A stretch of DNA of 64,000 bases from JANXQG01 sp963709175 (GTDB lineage: Bacteria > Planctomycetota > Planctomycetia > Pirellulales > Thermoguttaceae), in the NCBI GenBank assembly GCA_963709175.1, contig CAVPVK010000003.1:1-64000 (forward strand). The letters are read 5' to 3'. Below are positions 8,694 through 18,135 of this stretch, in pieces. Both the position numbers and the translations under genes were made by a program. Below the pieces are notes generated by a model. That model was not told the origin of the DNA, made no database searches, and saw only the letters and a program-made list of their open reading frames with translations. The stretch's first letter is position 1. Every line of letters starts with the position of its first letter.

Positions 8694-8861
8694 ATGGGAT
8701 CAAGTTCACCCGCCGGCTGCGGCGGGATTACGGGAATCGTTGCAGCATTTCTTGCTGTCTCTGTGTTGATCACGCTTGTGACGGATACGTATGGCCACTG
8801 GCCGCCGGTCCTGCTGGGCTTGGTCGTCAGCATCATGATCGCGGCCAGGCTCAACCGTTAG
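8694..8861 (+). CDS. Very small membrane protein
   Basis: A 55-residue product with a Gly/Ser/Cys-rich start and two hydrophobic segments (ITGIVAAFLAVSVLITLV and PPVLLGLVVSIMIAA). The same frame is open back to a CTG at 8646, which would add a lipobox-like VLGAC, so the true start is uncertain. It lies in line with the neighbouring plus-strand genes. Confidence 0.4.
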   Translation: MGSSSPAGCGGITGIVAAFLAVSVLITLVTDTYGHWPPVLLGLVVSIMIAARLNR

Positions 8862-8905
8862 GGTGGAGCATCCGTCGGATCGCAACTCATAAGAAGGGAA
8901 CAAAC

Positions 8906-9274
8906 ATGTCGCATGTTGTGACAATCTCTACGCAAATCCGCGACCCGGTCGCCGTCCAGGCGGCGTGCCGCCGTCTCGGCTTGCCCGAACCGGTGCAGGG
9001 CAAGGCCAAGCTCTTCAGCGGCGAGGTCGAGGGCCTCGCCGTGCAGTTAACCGGTTGGGTCTATCCGCTGGTCTGCGACACCCGTAACGGGACCGTGCGC
9101 TATGACAACTTTTCTGGGCGATGGGGCGATCCAGTCCACTTGGACCGCTTCATTCAGATGTACGCCGTCGAAAAAGCCCGTCTTGAGGCTCGGCGCCGGG
9201 GCCATCAGGTCACGGAGCAAGCCCTGGCAGACGGTTCCATCAAACTCACTATTGAAGTGGGGAGCGCAGCATGA
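8906..9274 (+). CDS. DUF1257 (Ycf35-like) protein
   Basis: A 122-residue protein starting MSHVVTISTQIRDPVAV, with the family's pattern of a small alpha/beta domain (LTGWVYPLVCDTRNGTVRYD, then GDPVHLDRFIQMYAVEKA). DUF1257 includes plastid Ycf35; its biochemical role is unknown. An AAGAAGGGA site precedes the ATG. The stop overlaps the next ATG (ATGA), so it is coupled to the DUF2997 gene. The DUF1257-DUF2997-AAA trio is a recurrent arrangement. Confidence 0.75.
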   Translation: MSHVVTISTQIRDPVAVQAACRRLGLPEPVQGKAKLFSGEVEGLAVQLTGWVYPLVCDTRNGTVRYDNFSGRWGDPVHLDRFIQMYAVEKARLEARRRGHQVTEQALADGSIKLTIEVGSAA

Positions 9275-9465
9275 GCCGAACCATTAAACTTGTCATCAAC
9301 GCGAAGGGCGAAACGGCGATCACCACCAAAGGTTACGCTGGCTCGTCTTGCCGCGACGCCAGTCGCTTTCTCGAACAGGCCCTTGGCCAGCGACTTTCCG
9401 AGTCGCTTACGCCTGAGTTCCATCAGGCCGAAACGACTGGGACGACAATTCGGCAACAGAGCTGA
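9271..9465 (+). CDS. DUF2997 protein
   Basis: A 64-residue protein beginning MSRTIKLVINAKGETAITTK, with the conserved-looking GSSCRDASRFLEQALG segment. It matches DUF2997, a short beta-rich family found beside DUF1257 and AAA+ ATPases. The start overlaps the DUF1257 stop by 4 nt. A small beta-strand-rich protein next to an AAA+ ATPase could be an adaptor or a second ubiquitin-like protein; I cannot show this. Confidence 0.65.
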   Translation: MSRTIKLVINAKGETAITTKGYAGSSCRDASRFLEQALGQRLSESLTPEFHQAETTGTTIRQQS

Positions 9466-9608
9466 TGCCGCCTCTTGCCGTCTTTCAGATCGGCGTGTCG
9501 CGATCGCATGGCACGCCCCTGGCAAGTACCGAACGACGGGTTGCCTGGGGTGGCCATGCCTTTTGTCATCAAGTCATCCTCGCGAAAAGCGAACTATTGG
9601 AGAATCGT

Positions 9609-11116
9609 ATGACCTTATCTTCTCGTTTGACCGAGTTCATCGCCGCATGCTTCAGCGGCATCTGGATTCAGTCGCATGAGCACGACGATGCCATCGCCGA
9701 AATCATCCAGATGTGCCGCGACGAAAACTGGCGGCTTTGTGTCTGGGACGTGGCCCGGGGATTGCAGATCCCCGGCCAAACCAATGTGCAAGCGAGCGAT
9801 GTCGGCGGCAGCGATCCGCTTGCCGCCATCCGCTCCGTCAACGCCTTGGCGGCGCCGGACAGCTCGGCGCTTCTGGTCCTGGTGAATTTCCACCGCTTCC
9901 TGCAATCGGCGGAGATCGTCCAGGCCATGGCCAATCAGATTGCCCAAGGCAAGGCGAACCGGACATTTTTGTTGGTCCTCAGCCCAGTTGTGGCCATACC
10001 ACCGGAGCTTGAGAAGCTGTTTTGCCTCGCCGAACATGCCCTGCCGGATCGCGGCCAGCTTGAGCAGATTGCCCGGCAGATCGCTACGGAGCCGGGCGAA
10101 CTGAACGAGCCGGAACTGCCCCGCATCCTCGACGCCGCCGCGGGCATGACCCGCTTCGAGGCGGAAGGCGCGTGTTCGCTATGCCTCGTCCGGCGGCGGC
10201 CCGAGGATGCAGCCGCAGATTGGCGGCCGCACCTCGACCCCGAAGTGATCTTCAGCCTGAAGGCCCAGGCGGTGGCCAAATCGGGCCTGGCCCAGGTCTA
10301 CCGAGGTACGGAAGCTTTCGATGACCTTGGGGGCCTGGCGCAGATCAAGCATCACCTGGGGCTCTGCGCCCGCGTCAGCGGCGATCTGCAACCCAAGGGG
10401 TTGATTTTGGTCGGGCAACCGGGAACCGGAAAGAGCCATATATCGAAGGCCGCCGGGCGAATTTTGGGCCGCCCGGTGATCAGTGCCAGTCTCTCGCGGC
10501 TGAAGGGCCGCTTCGTCGGCGAGACGGGCGAGAACACACGTCGGCTCTTGGGCCTGATCCGCGCGATCGGCAAGTGCGTCGTCGTCCTTGACGAAGGCAA
10601 TCAGCAACTCGGCGCTGGGGCGGAACGGCATGAGACAACCGAGGAGCTGATCGGCGAACTGCTGACTTACTTGAACGACCAGCAAGACGCCTTCTTTCTG
10701 CTCACGGCCAACGAAATCGTCAGCCTGCCGGATGCCTTTACTCGGGCCGGTCGTTTCGATGCCGTCTATTTCGTCGATCTCCCCAGTGCCCAACAGCGGG
10801 ACGTGATCTGGTCGCTGTGCCTGCGGAAGTACGGACTGGAGCCCGGTAGCCATCGTCCTCCGTGCGAAGGCTGGACCGGCGCCGAGATCGACCACCTGTG
10901 CAAAACGGCGAGGATGTACGGACTGCCGCTTGCCGAGGCAGCGCAGTTCGTCGTGCCGATCTGCGTCCGTCAGGCCGAGAAGATCGAGGCCCGCCGCCAG
11001 TGGGCCAACCACGCCTGTCTCGACGCCGACAAGCCGGGCCTGTTCGTCCATCCTTGCAGTTCGACGATGCTCGCCAAGCCGGGCGCAAGCTCCGCCGTGA
11101 TCCGTCGAACAACTGA
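9609..11116 (+). CDS. AAA+ ATPase (FtsH/Vps4-like ATPase domain), 3' frameshift
   Basis: The N-terminal 200 residues are an alpha/beta domain. A classic AAA+ module follows: Walker A GQPGTGKS (about 268-275), Walker B VVVLDEGNQ (about 324), sensor 1 LLTANE and the arginine-finger region AGRFDAVYF. There is no peptidase domain. GGAG lies 6 nt before the ATG at 9609. The open frame continues to 11369, through a strong hairpin at 11142-11171. The neighbouring frame ends neatly at 11116 with GRKLRRDPSNN, so I think one base is off near 11050 and the natural end is 11116. It is a plausible unfoldase partner for the ubiquitin-like system encoded downstream. Confidence 0.75.
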
Positions 11117-11141
11117 GGGTGTTGTACTTTTGGGGCAAAAG

Positions 11142-11171
11142 GAGGGCGGAACGAGTGATCGTTCCGCCCTC
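11142..11171 (+). terminator. Strong hairpin terminator
   Basis: Perfect 13-bp stem (GAGGGCGGAACGA / TCGTTCCGCCCTC) with a GTGA loop, 26 nt after the inferred end of the AAA+ gene. It marks the end of the first rightward operon. Confidence 0.8.
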
Positions 11172-11814
11172 TTGCCTGCTTCCTGCGACTGGGCCATCGT
11201 CGAGCTGACGCCAGCGCTTCTCGCGCTCAGACTCGCCTTCGCCATGTCGAACAAGCTCACCGCGAGGGCTGGCGGGCGTGCAACATGTGTGTCACAATTT
11301 CTAGGAGTTATGGGCACTTTGGCAGGGAGACGACAATTTGTGACCGCCATGGGCCGCCGCTCAGCTTGACGCTGATGGACGCTGCCGCCAGGTATGGAAG
11401 CCGCCAATTCGGAATTTATCCGGTTGTTCGGCGCGATGGCACGGGCTCCTGCAGCCGAGCGTATTGCGATTAATGCCGCTTCTGCTAGGGCTTACGGCGA
11501 GTCCCACTCCGACAAGAAATGCGAACTTTTTAGAGATTTGAACAACCCGATAGGAACGAGCGGATACGTGACGGATCCTCGCCTGTCACTCAACCAGTAG
11601 AATATAGCGTGTGAAGTCTCGGGACGTACGGAGGGATTGAGCGATGTCGAGCTGGGCCGATGGTCAGGCCCCGTACCGGCAAAGTCTTTTCCCAGTCAAA
11701 GCAAACGCACCTATTTTCCGGTATTTTCCGGCTGTAGGGGTTGGGTAAAACGGATAACGCGAGATTGTTGTTGGCAACCGATATAGGACAGAGGAAGTCT
11801 ATGACGAGACGCTT
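11172..11814. other. Gap without a convincing gene
   Basis: Only weak open frames, for example 11394-11600 (68 residues, no family). The last 250 bases become less GC-rich ahead of the GHKL gene and probably hold its promoter. This may be the junction where the 11.8-17.5 kb operon was inserted. Confidence 0.4.
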
Positions 11815-14109
11815 ATGGCAAAGTTCACGGTCGATACACACCTATTCAAAGAACTCGGCGAATTGCTCGTCGGACGGGATTCGACCGCGCTGGTAGAACT
11901 GATTAAGAATTCGTACGACGCTGATGCCACCGAGGTCACGGTTTGGGGCGAGAACCTGGATAAACCTAACCGCGGTCGAATTCTGATTACGGATAACGGC
12001 ATCGGTATGACCCCAGAGACGTTTGAAAACGGCTTCCTACGGATTGCGTCACGCATCAAGGAGGAGGGAACACGACGTTCACCCTGCTATAAACGAAGGT
12101 ATACGGGGGCCAAGGGGATCGGGCGTCTTGCGGCTCAGAAGCTTGCGTGGGACCTGGCAATCTTCTCGGTACCCGACACCGCAGTGCTAGGCAAAGGCCT
12201 CAGGGGAGTCCGCGCGACAATCGATTGGTCCAAAATCGATCAGTGCCTGACGCTTGACGATCAGGGTGTCAGTGATGCGATCACCGTGAGAATTGTGGAA
12301 TCGCGAGATACGCCTGGCACAGAAATTGAGTTGACAAAGCTTCGCGGAAAATGGACTCCTGGCCAGATATCCAGGGTGATTCGCGAGGTGGCGACCTTTC
12401 AACCTCCAGCAGTATTGGTACAGATTCCTCGTGGTGTTTGCTCAGAAGAGCTATTGTTCGACACGATATGCGTCCGCGACGTGGTAGACGAGAGCGAGGA
12501 CCCAGGGTTTACCGTTCAGTTGCAGGGCGCTTTCGATGTCGGCGAAGAATATTGGGCGGTCGTGGCACAAGCTGCTGACTGGGTTCTGGAGATTCGCGCC
12601 GACCACGAGGGCAAGACCGTCGACTTCCTGATTACCCCAACGCGCGCTTTCCTGCGTGACCATCCAACCGCATCTCACCACGATTTCCATTGGGATGCCC
12701 ACTCGCTTGAGGACATTCCGTCCCTCAATGCAAGAGTCCTGATTCGTGAAGGTTCGGAAGGAATCAAGTCAACACATCGGCGATGGCTAGGCGAAAGTGC
12801 GGGAGTGCGTATATACATGGAGGGATTCCGAGTTCTTCCTTACGGCGACGCGGGGGACGACTGGCTGGAGATTGACGCTGACTACACCAAACGCTCTCGG
12901 GCTCTTCGGTTCTTGGATGACGCTGACCTCGACCTGCGTCGTTTCGGCGACAGCGACGAAGATTTCGGGCTATTGGGCCTTCGAAACACATCCTACTTCG
13001 GTGCCGTGTTCTTGACGCGTCGTGGGACGCCGGATCTTGAAATGCTGATCAATCGAGAGGGCTTCATCCCGAACGCGTCTTTCCTGGCGCTTCAGAAACT
13101 CGTGCGTGTTGGCATCGATCTATCTGTAAGAGTCCGTGCATTCGAGAAACAGCCAGAACGGATGGAGCGTCGCCAAGAGCGCGCAGAAGGACTTCCGGAT
13201 AAAGAGCCTGCCATTCCCCAGCGCAAGAAGGTACGTGAAGCAGCGGAAGAGTCGGCACAGAGAGCGACCGAGTTGGCACGTGAGGCTCGCTCTGCTGCAG
13301 CAGTTGGTGAAAACGAAAAAGCGCAGAAGCTGATCAGTTCCGCTGTCCGGGAAATCGAACGAAGCTCAGGACTTGCCGGCGAACTAATCACGGACCGCTC
13401 AATGATGCAGGTACTCGCGGGCGTTGGCCTCCAGATGGCGGCTTTTGTTCACGAAATCCAAGCATTGCTCGGCATGGCCAGCGCAGTCGAGGCAGCAGTC
13501 ATCGCGTTGCGAGATCGCTTTGCGCTGGACCGGAGTGCTCAGCAGGCATTGGGGAGGCTCAGCCAGAGTGTGGGAGACTTACGGCGGGTCGTCGAGCGAC
13601 AAGCATCATATTTGACGGACATTACCTCACCCGATGCGAGGAGACGCCGCTCGCGCCAAAAGCTGCATGAGCGATTCGATGCAAGTGCCCGCCTATTCGT
13701 CCGGACTGCCGAGAAACGCCGAATTCAGATCGACAACCGCATTCCTGCCGACCTAAAATCGCCTGCGATGTTTCCTGCCGAGATCATGGTTGTATTCTCA
13801 AATTTGCTTTCCAACGCGATAAAAGCATGTGGTCGAAATGGGCAGGTTAGAGCAACTGGCAGGCAGAAGATTAATAACTCCGTCTCGGTTCGACTGGAAA
13901 ACACCGGTCGGCGAGTCAATCTCGCGGACGCTGAAAAGTGGTTCCTCCCGTTTAAGTCCACCACAGTGGAGGCAGATCCCGTGCTCGGTCAAGGGATGGG
14001 AATGGGCTTGCCAATCGTAAGAAATATTCTTGAAGAGTACGGTGCAAGAATTCACTTCGTGGCTCCGACAGGCGAGTTCGCCACTGCTATTGAGATGCTA
14101 TTCGAGTAA
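11815..14109 (+). CDS. Double GHKL ATPase / histidine-kinase-like sensor
   Basis: A 764-residue protein with two GHKL ATPase modules. The N-terminal one has the N-box ELIKNSYDADA (29-39), DNGIGMT (60-66) and GAKGIGRL (98-105), typical of Hsp90/MORC-like ATPases. A coiled coil (about 440-510) precedes a histidine-kinase-like H-box (FVHEIQALLG, His546). A second ATPase module follows with SNLLSNAIKA and GQGMGMGLPIVRN (about 723-735). The layout suggests a conformational sensor feeding a phosphorelay. The next gene, 13 nt away, has a receiver-like domain. I infer a defence or stress-signalling role from the methyltransferase in the same operon. Confidence 0.7.
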   Translation: MAKFTVDTHLFKELGELLVGRDSTALVELIKNSYDADATEVTVWGENLDKPNRGRILITDNGIGMTPETFENGFLRIASRIKEEGTRRSPCYKRRYTGAKGIGRLAAQKLAWDLAIFSVPDTAVLGKGLRGVRATIDWSKIDQCLTLDDQGVSDAITVRIVESRDTPGTEIELTKLRGKWTPGQISRVIREVATFQPPAVLVQIPRGVCSEELLFDTICVRDVVDESEDPGFTVQLQGAFDVGEEYWAVVAQAADWVLEIRADHEGKTVDFLITPTRAFLRDHPTASHHDFHWDAHSLEDIPSLNARVLIREGSEGIKSTHRRWLGESAGVRIYMEGFRVLPYGDAGDDWLEIDADYTKRSRALRFLDDADLDLRRFGDSDEDFGLLGLRNTSYFGAVFLTRRGTPDLEMLINREGFIPNASFLALQKLVRVGIDLSVRVRAFEKQPERMERRQERAEGLPDKEPAIPQRKKVREAAEESAQRATELAREARSAAAVGENEKAQKLISSAVREIERSSGLAGELITDRSMMQVLAGVGLQMAAFVHEIQALLGMASAVEAAVIALRDRFALDRSAQQALGRLSQSVGDLRRVVERQASYLTDITSPDARRRRSRQKLHERFDASARLFVRTAEKRRIQIDNRIPADLKSPAMFPAEIMVVFSNLLSNAIKACGRNGQVRATGRQKINNSVSVRLENTGRRVNLADAEKWFLPFKSTTVEADPVLGQGMGMGLPIVRNILEEYGARIHFVAPTGEFATAIEMLFE

Positions 14110-14122
14110 TGGGAGATAGGCC

Positions 14123-15253
14123 ATGATCACGGAGGACCGTCCGAATGTTTTGTTTATAGATGACAATACCGAAGAACTTAGCTCCCTTTCGCAGCAGTGT
14201 GAAGTTCGTGGTGGATCAAGCAAAGTCTTGTCGCCCGCTGACGTTGCTGCTAGTGACCTCAAGCGTGCGGACTTGGTCGTCGTTGACTACAGCCTGAATA
14301 CCTGGATCGACGGTGTTACCGTGGCGGAGATTAGCTGCCGGCCATTAAACGGGATTGCCCTCGTGGCCGTGCTCCGAGAGCACGCCAAAGCAAAAAACCA
14401 TCCACCCACAGGCTTCGCGTTGATTACCGGCAAGATCGACTCCGTCGGTCCGTTGCCGGAGGAGCGTCGTCCACATATTGTCTCACGGCTTAACAATGTC
14501 GAATGGTTCTTTGAAAAAGGGCGGGAAACTGAGGTGCCTGCCGTCGACAAAATGATGTCACTCGCCAATGCCATCCGATCATTACCAGAATCTGTCAGCC
14601 AACATTTGAGTACCGTGGAATCGCTTCTTCAGTATCTCTGCGTGAGCAAGAGCGATTTGTGGCAACGGTATCGCGACGCCGTCGAGAGGTGCCGCCCGCC
14701 TATCCACCATCTCGCAGAGCGCAGCCACGGACTCGTCGTGGTTCGATGGTTGCTCCACCGCGTCTTACCATACACCACGTTTCTTCTCGACACATTTCAC
14801 TTGGCCGCGAGGCTTGGAGTTACACCGGAATCAATGAAAACGGAGCTCGCGGCAGAATCCGGGCTTGTGCGTCTTCTATCTCCGTTTCGTTACCTCGGGC
14901 CTCTATTGGATTTCGATGGTCCGCGTTGGTGGAGAGACGGTGTCGAGCAACTATTATGGGATATCACCGAGGGCAACTCCGCACAGCCAGAATCAGTGCT
15001 TCGGGCACTAACTGAACATAATTGCATTGGCCTGGAGGCAACGCCAATTGTTCGCCCAGTGGCAACATTGGACCATACGCTGAAGCGGGAACAGGAGTTT
15101 TCGTCACGTGATGATGTTATTCTGCTTCAACTGGACGAGTGGCCCAGCTATGCGGAACCCGCCTATGCCCGAAAGGAAACGCTCACGGAGCACCCTGACA
15201 TGCAAATGTATGTCGTTGATAGTGTTAGCGAGCGAGATATGGGAGCGGCCTAA
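14123..15253 (+). CDS. Receiver-domain protein, putative response regulator
   Basis: A 376-residue protein. Residues 1-130 fit a receiver fold: acidic pair at 13-14 (LFIDDNTEE), probable phospho-acceptor Asp55 (VVVDYSLNTWIDG) and LITGKID with the expected Lys. The remaining 240 residues are helical and match no DNA-binding domain I know, so the output may be protein-protein or enzymatic. Following directly after a histidine-kinase-like gene, it is the natural phosphorylation partner. Its stop is 2 nt before the next start, so the genes are almost certainly co-transcribed. Confidence 0.65.
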   Translation: MITEDRPNVLFIDDNTEELSSLSQQCEVRGGSSKVLSPADVAASDLKRADLVVVDYSLNTWIDGVTVAEISCRPLNGIALVAVLREHAKAKNHPPTGFALITGKIDSVGPLPEERRPHIVSRLNNVEWFFEKGRETEVPAVDKMMSLANAIRSLPESVSQHLSTVESLLQYLCVSKSDLWQRYRDAVERCRPPIHHLAERSHGLVVVRWLLHRVLPYTTFLLDTFHLAARLGVTPESMKTELAAESGLVRLLSPFRYLGPLLDFDGPRWWRDGVEQLLWDITEGNSAQPESVLRALTEHNCIGLEATPIVRPVATLDHTLKREQEFSSRDDVILLQLDEWPSYAEPAYARKETLTEHPDMQMYVVDSVSERDMGAA

Positions 15254-15255
15254 GT

Positions 15256-16015
15256 ATGCCTCAGCCATCAGACTATCAAGGCATGCGGTTCACGTACCAA
15301 GAGATGAGGAACGGCATTCTGCAAATGAAGAGCCTGGCTTCGTCGTTCTTGGCAGAGGAGTGCCGAGGAGTTCTTGGAGCAATGTGCGACCGATTTGGAT
15401 AACATGCGGAACGCAATGTCAGATCGAACTCAGAAATGGGAGATCAGGCAAAATCGGCCTCTGAAGACGAGGTCAAGTGAAGGCAAGTATCGCGACAGCG
15501 AACAGGGTGGTGGAATGTCGGTCTACGGCTTGCTGACGTTCACGTGGGAGTTGAAGAATCCTGACAGAGGGGCCCGGCAGCAGAATTGCTTTCACCTTGT
15601 CGGCAAAGCCTCGACGAGCATTGTTATCAAATCGACCGAGAATGACGATATCGTTGCCCGATGGCAGTTTGAGGCTGGGGACGCCACGTCGCCGGGGTGT
15701 CATTTCCACTCTGCAGTTAACCAGTATGAAACGACCGGTTTATTTCCTGAATGGCTCAAGGTGCCTCGCTTTCCAGGGCTGTTACTGTGCCCAATGGACG
15801 GCCTCGAGTTCCTCTTGGGGGAGTTGTTCCAGCGCGAGTGGTATCAAGAGGTTAGCAAGAGTTCACACCAAAAGGACGCGTGGGGAAAGTCCCAAAAGGA
15901 TCGGCTGGAGCGTGTGCTAAAGTGGGAACTTGAGCAGATTGCGCGATGGAAAACAACACCGTGGATGTCTCTGAAGAGGGCGAAGCCACCGCTTGAAATG
16001 ATTACGCGCGGATAG
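15256..16015 (+). pseudogene. Hypothetical operon protein, frameshifted
   Basis: The frame starting at 15256 (MPQPSDYQGMRFTYQEMR) runs 48 residues to a stop. The neighbouring frame carries on with AEEFLEQCATDLDNMRNAM and a 200-residue mixed domain (YGLLTFTWELKNP, PLLLCPMDGLEFLLGELFQ-like hydrophobic segments). A one-base slip near 15350 joins them into a protein of about 250 residues. I recognise no family. It sits between the receiver protein and the methyltransferase, only a few bases from each, so it is probably a core part of the same system. Confidence 0.5.
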
Positions 16016-16017
16016 AA

Positions 16018-17499
16018 ATGACTGTTTCAGTTCAGCCACCATCATCGTGCAAGGTTTATACGCCACCTCGGCTGGCCGAGGCGATGGTGCGTGTGCTCCT
16101 CACAACCGGTGTGCAGGATTGGCTTGAACCGTGCTGTGGCCAGGGCGTCTTCCTCAGAGCGGTTACTAGGTGCGGTGGCACGCATGGAAATATCCTTGGG
16201 ATTGACCTTGACATGGAGTCAGCGCGGGCAGACCGATTGGGACGCGTCTTACGGGGCGTCGACTTCCTGGAATGGTCGCGCGAAGAACCAAGGCTATTCG
16301 ATTGCGTAGTAGGGAATCCACCGTTCGTTTCGATCAAGACCCTGCCGGAACCGCTGCGAAGCACTGCAGCGAACGTACCGGACTATGATGGACAGGCTAT
16401 TGGCCTTCGATCAAATACCTGGTACGCCTTCCTTCTTCAGTCGATCGGCATGCTGCGAAACGGCGGCAGTTTAGCCTTTGTTCTGCCGGCGGCCTGCGAG
16501 TACGCCAACTACTCCCAGTGTGGCAGGCTTAACCTAACCAGACTATTCGACCGTGTGGACCTCATTCGAAGCCGAAAACCGATGTTCGACGGAGTACAAG
16601 AAGGGGCCGCGGTCCTTGTTTGTCGACGAAAGGGTGGCCGGGCACATTTGTATCGGCGGCATGAGGTCGCTGAATTAGATGAGGTGGTGCAATGCCTTGG
16701 TGCCCTCGACTCGATTAAGGCACGGGTCTGTCCGAACGGCGCAGCCTGGGGGAAGAGATGGAACGGTACGCCTTTCGGATGTTTTGGATGTACGGCTTGG
16801 CGGAGTCACTGGGGACGCGGCCTATTTTGTGCTGTCGGAATCACGGCGTCGCCAGTTCGGGCTTCCGATGTCCGCAGTTCAGCCTATCGTATCTCGGAGC
16901 CGGCATATCAACGCTGCAATGGTCGGTCAGCGCCACTGGCTGCGCCTGAAGGCGGAAGATGAAAGGGTGTGGTTGTTTTGCCCGACGGATCGTTGCATCA
17001 CAAACGCCGCTGTCCGGCGGTACATGGAGCTCGCAAACGAGAACGGAGGCTGTAACCGCACTCGGTACAAAATCATGGCTCGCGAGCCGTGGTTCAGGAC
17101 CCCGATGCCGCTAAGTGCGGACGGGTTCGTGAGCGGAATGAACTCTCGCGGCGCATGGATCTGCATGAATGAAATATCCGGATTAAACGCGACAAACACA
17201 TTGTACGTTGTGATTTTTCGATCGGCCTACTCGAGGGCGGAGCGGTACGCGTGGCGCTTTCGCTGATGACCACGGATGTGGCGAAACAAATTGCGCGAGC
17301 TAAACGAGTATACGCGGATGGCTTGTGCAAGATTGAACCCGGACAACTCGGACAACTTTGCGTGCCAGTTCCGCCTACATTGAGAAACTCCGTTTCGCTC
17401 TACCAATCTGCGATCAAGTACTACCTTCGCGGAGAGGATGCCGCGGCTCGTGAAATCGCGGACAAGGCGATGATAGCTCGAAAGTGTGACACGCGCTGA
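16018..17499 (+). pseudogene. N6-adenine DNA methyltransferase, two frameshifts
   Basis: The N-terminal half is a class I methyltransferase. Motif I is LEPCCGQGVFLRAV and catalytic motif IV is CVVGNPPFVSI, as in gamma-type N6-adenine enzymes (Eco57I/TaqI-like). The reading moves to a second frame near 16750 (DVLDVRLGGVTGDAAYFVLS, typical of the target-recognition domain) and to a third near 17230 (FSIGLLEGGAVRVALSLM, then the C-terminal helices). The reassembled length of about 490 residues fits. As read, only the catalytic half is produced. No separate restriction subunit is visible, so it may modify DNA for the upstream GHKL system or protect from it. Confidence 0.7.
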
Positions 17500-17940
17500 C
17501 TGAACAGCCAACCAGCGCCAATTACCCGGAGTATTGTTCGCCTCGATCACATCGCCATCTCGATATCGCCAACGTCCATTAAGCCGCCTTGATCACCTAT
17601 TTCGACGGTGACGGGTTTGACACGCGGCCTGGACGACTGAAGGATTTTCCGCGGTCCATGCTTCGATACTACATGGGCAGCTCACAGCCTGGAATAGCTG
17701 GCACGCCGGTCGTAGGAAACCACCAACAAGGATTTGAAGTAGCCCATTCTAGGGCGGCCCGATTTTGAGAAGCTTGAGTGCCAGGCTTTCAAGATCGAAG
17801 GCATTGCGGAGCATCTACAAACGCTCTGCTGCATTCGTGGCGTAATTATTGGGCCGGCTTTCCACCTCAGGTGCCGCAAGGCGCCGCCGGGAAAGCGGGC
17901 CGTTCTCCCTTTTCCTCCCCATTGAAAGGAGATCCTTTGC
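17500..17940. other. Gap between defence operon and ubiquitin-like operon
   Basis: No gene recognised. The last 70 bases contain a GC-rich stem-like segment (17870-17885), a pyrimidine-rich run and the Shine-Dalgarno of the next gene. Similar spacers recur inside the following operon. Confidence 0.4.
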
Positions 17941-18096
17941 ATGCGTGATTCTCTCGATTCTCAGGGCCAGCTTGCCCTCGCCGTGATTGGCAGCGCGATG
18001 CTGGCCGGTCCCATTCTGGGCCTCTGGCCGCTGGTGGGCGTCATCGCCGCCTGCGGGACGGCGATTTACGTCGCCAATTCCATCCACCGTCGCTAA
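17941..18096 (+). CDS. Small membrane protein (51 aa)
   Basis: Starts at ATG 17941 behind AAAGGAGATCCTTTGC. After a polar start it is almost wholly hydrophobic (LALAVIGSAMLAGPILGLW, then LVGVIAACGTAIYVA), consistent with two membrane helices, and ends in a basic HRR tail. First gene of the ubiquitin-like operon. Another two-helix small membrane protein closes the operon at 25290. Function unknown. Confidence 0.5.
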   Translation: MRDSLDSQGQLALAVIGSAMLAGPILGLWPLVGVIAACGTAIYVANSIHRR

Positions 18097-18135
18097 TCCC
18101 ACGCGATTTCACCCCTATATATAAGGTGTCCATCT

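Noticed and set aside
11117..11369. C-terminal extension of the AAA+ protein
   Set aside because: It reads through a strong terminator and low-quality sequence; the adjacent frame ends plausibly at 11116.
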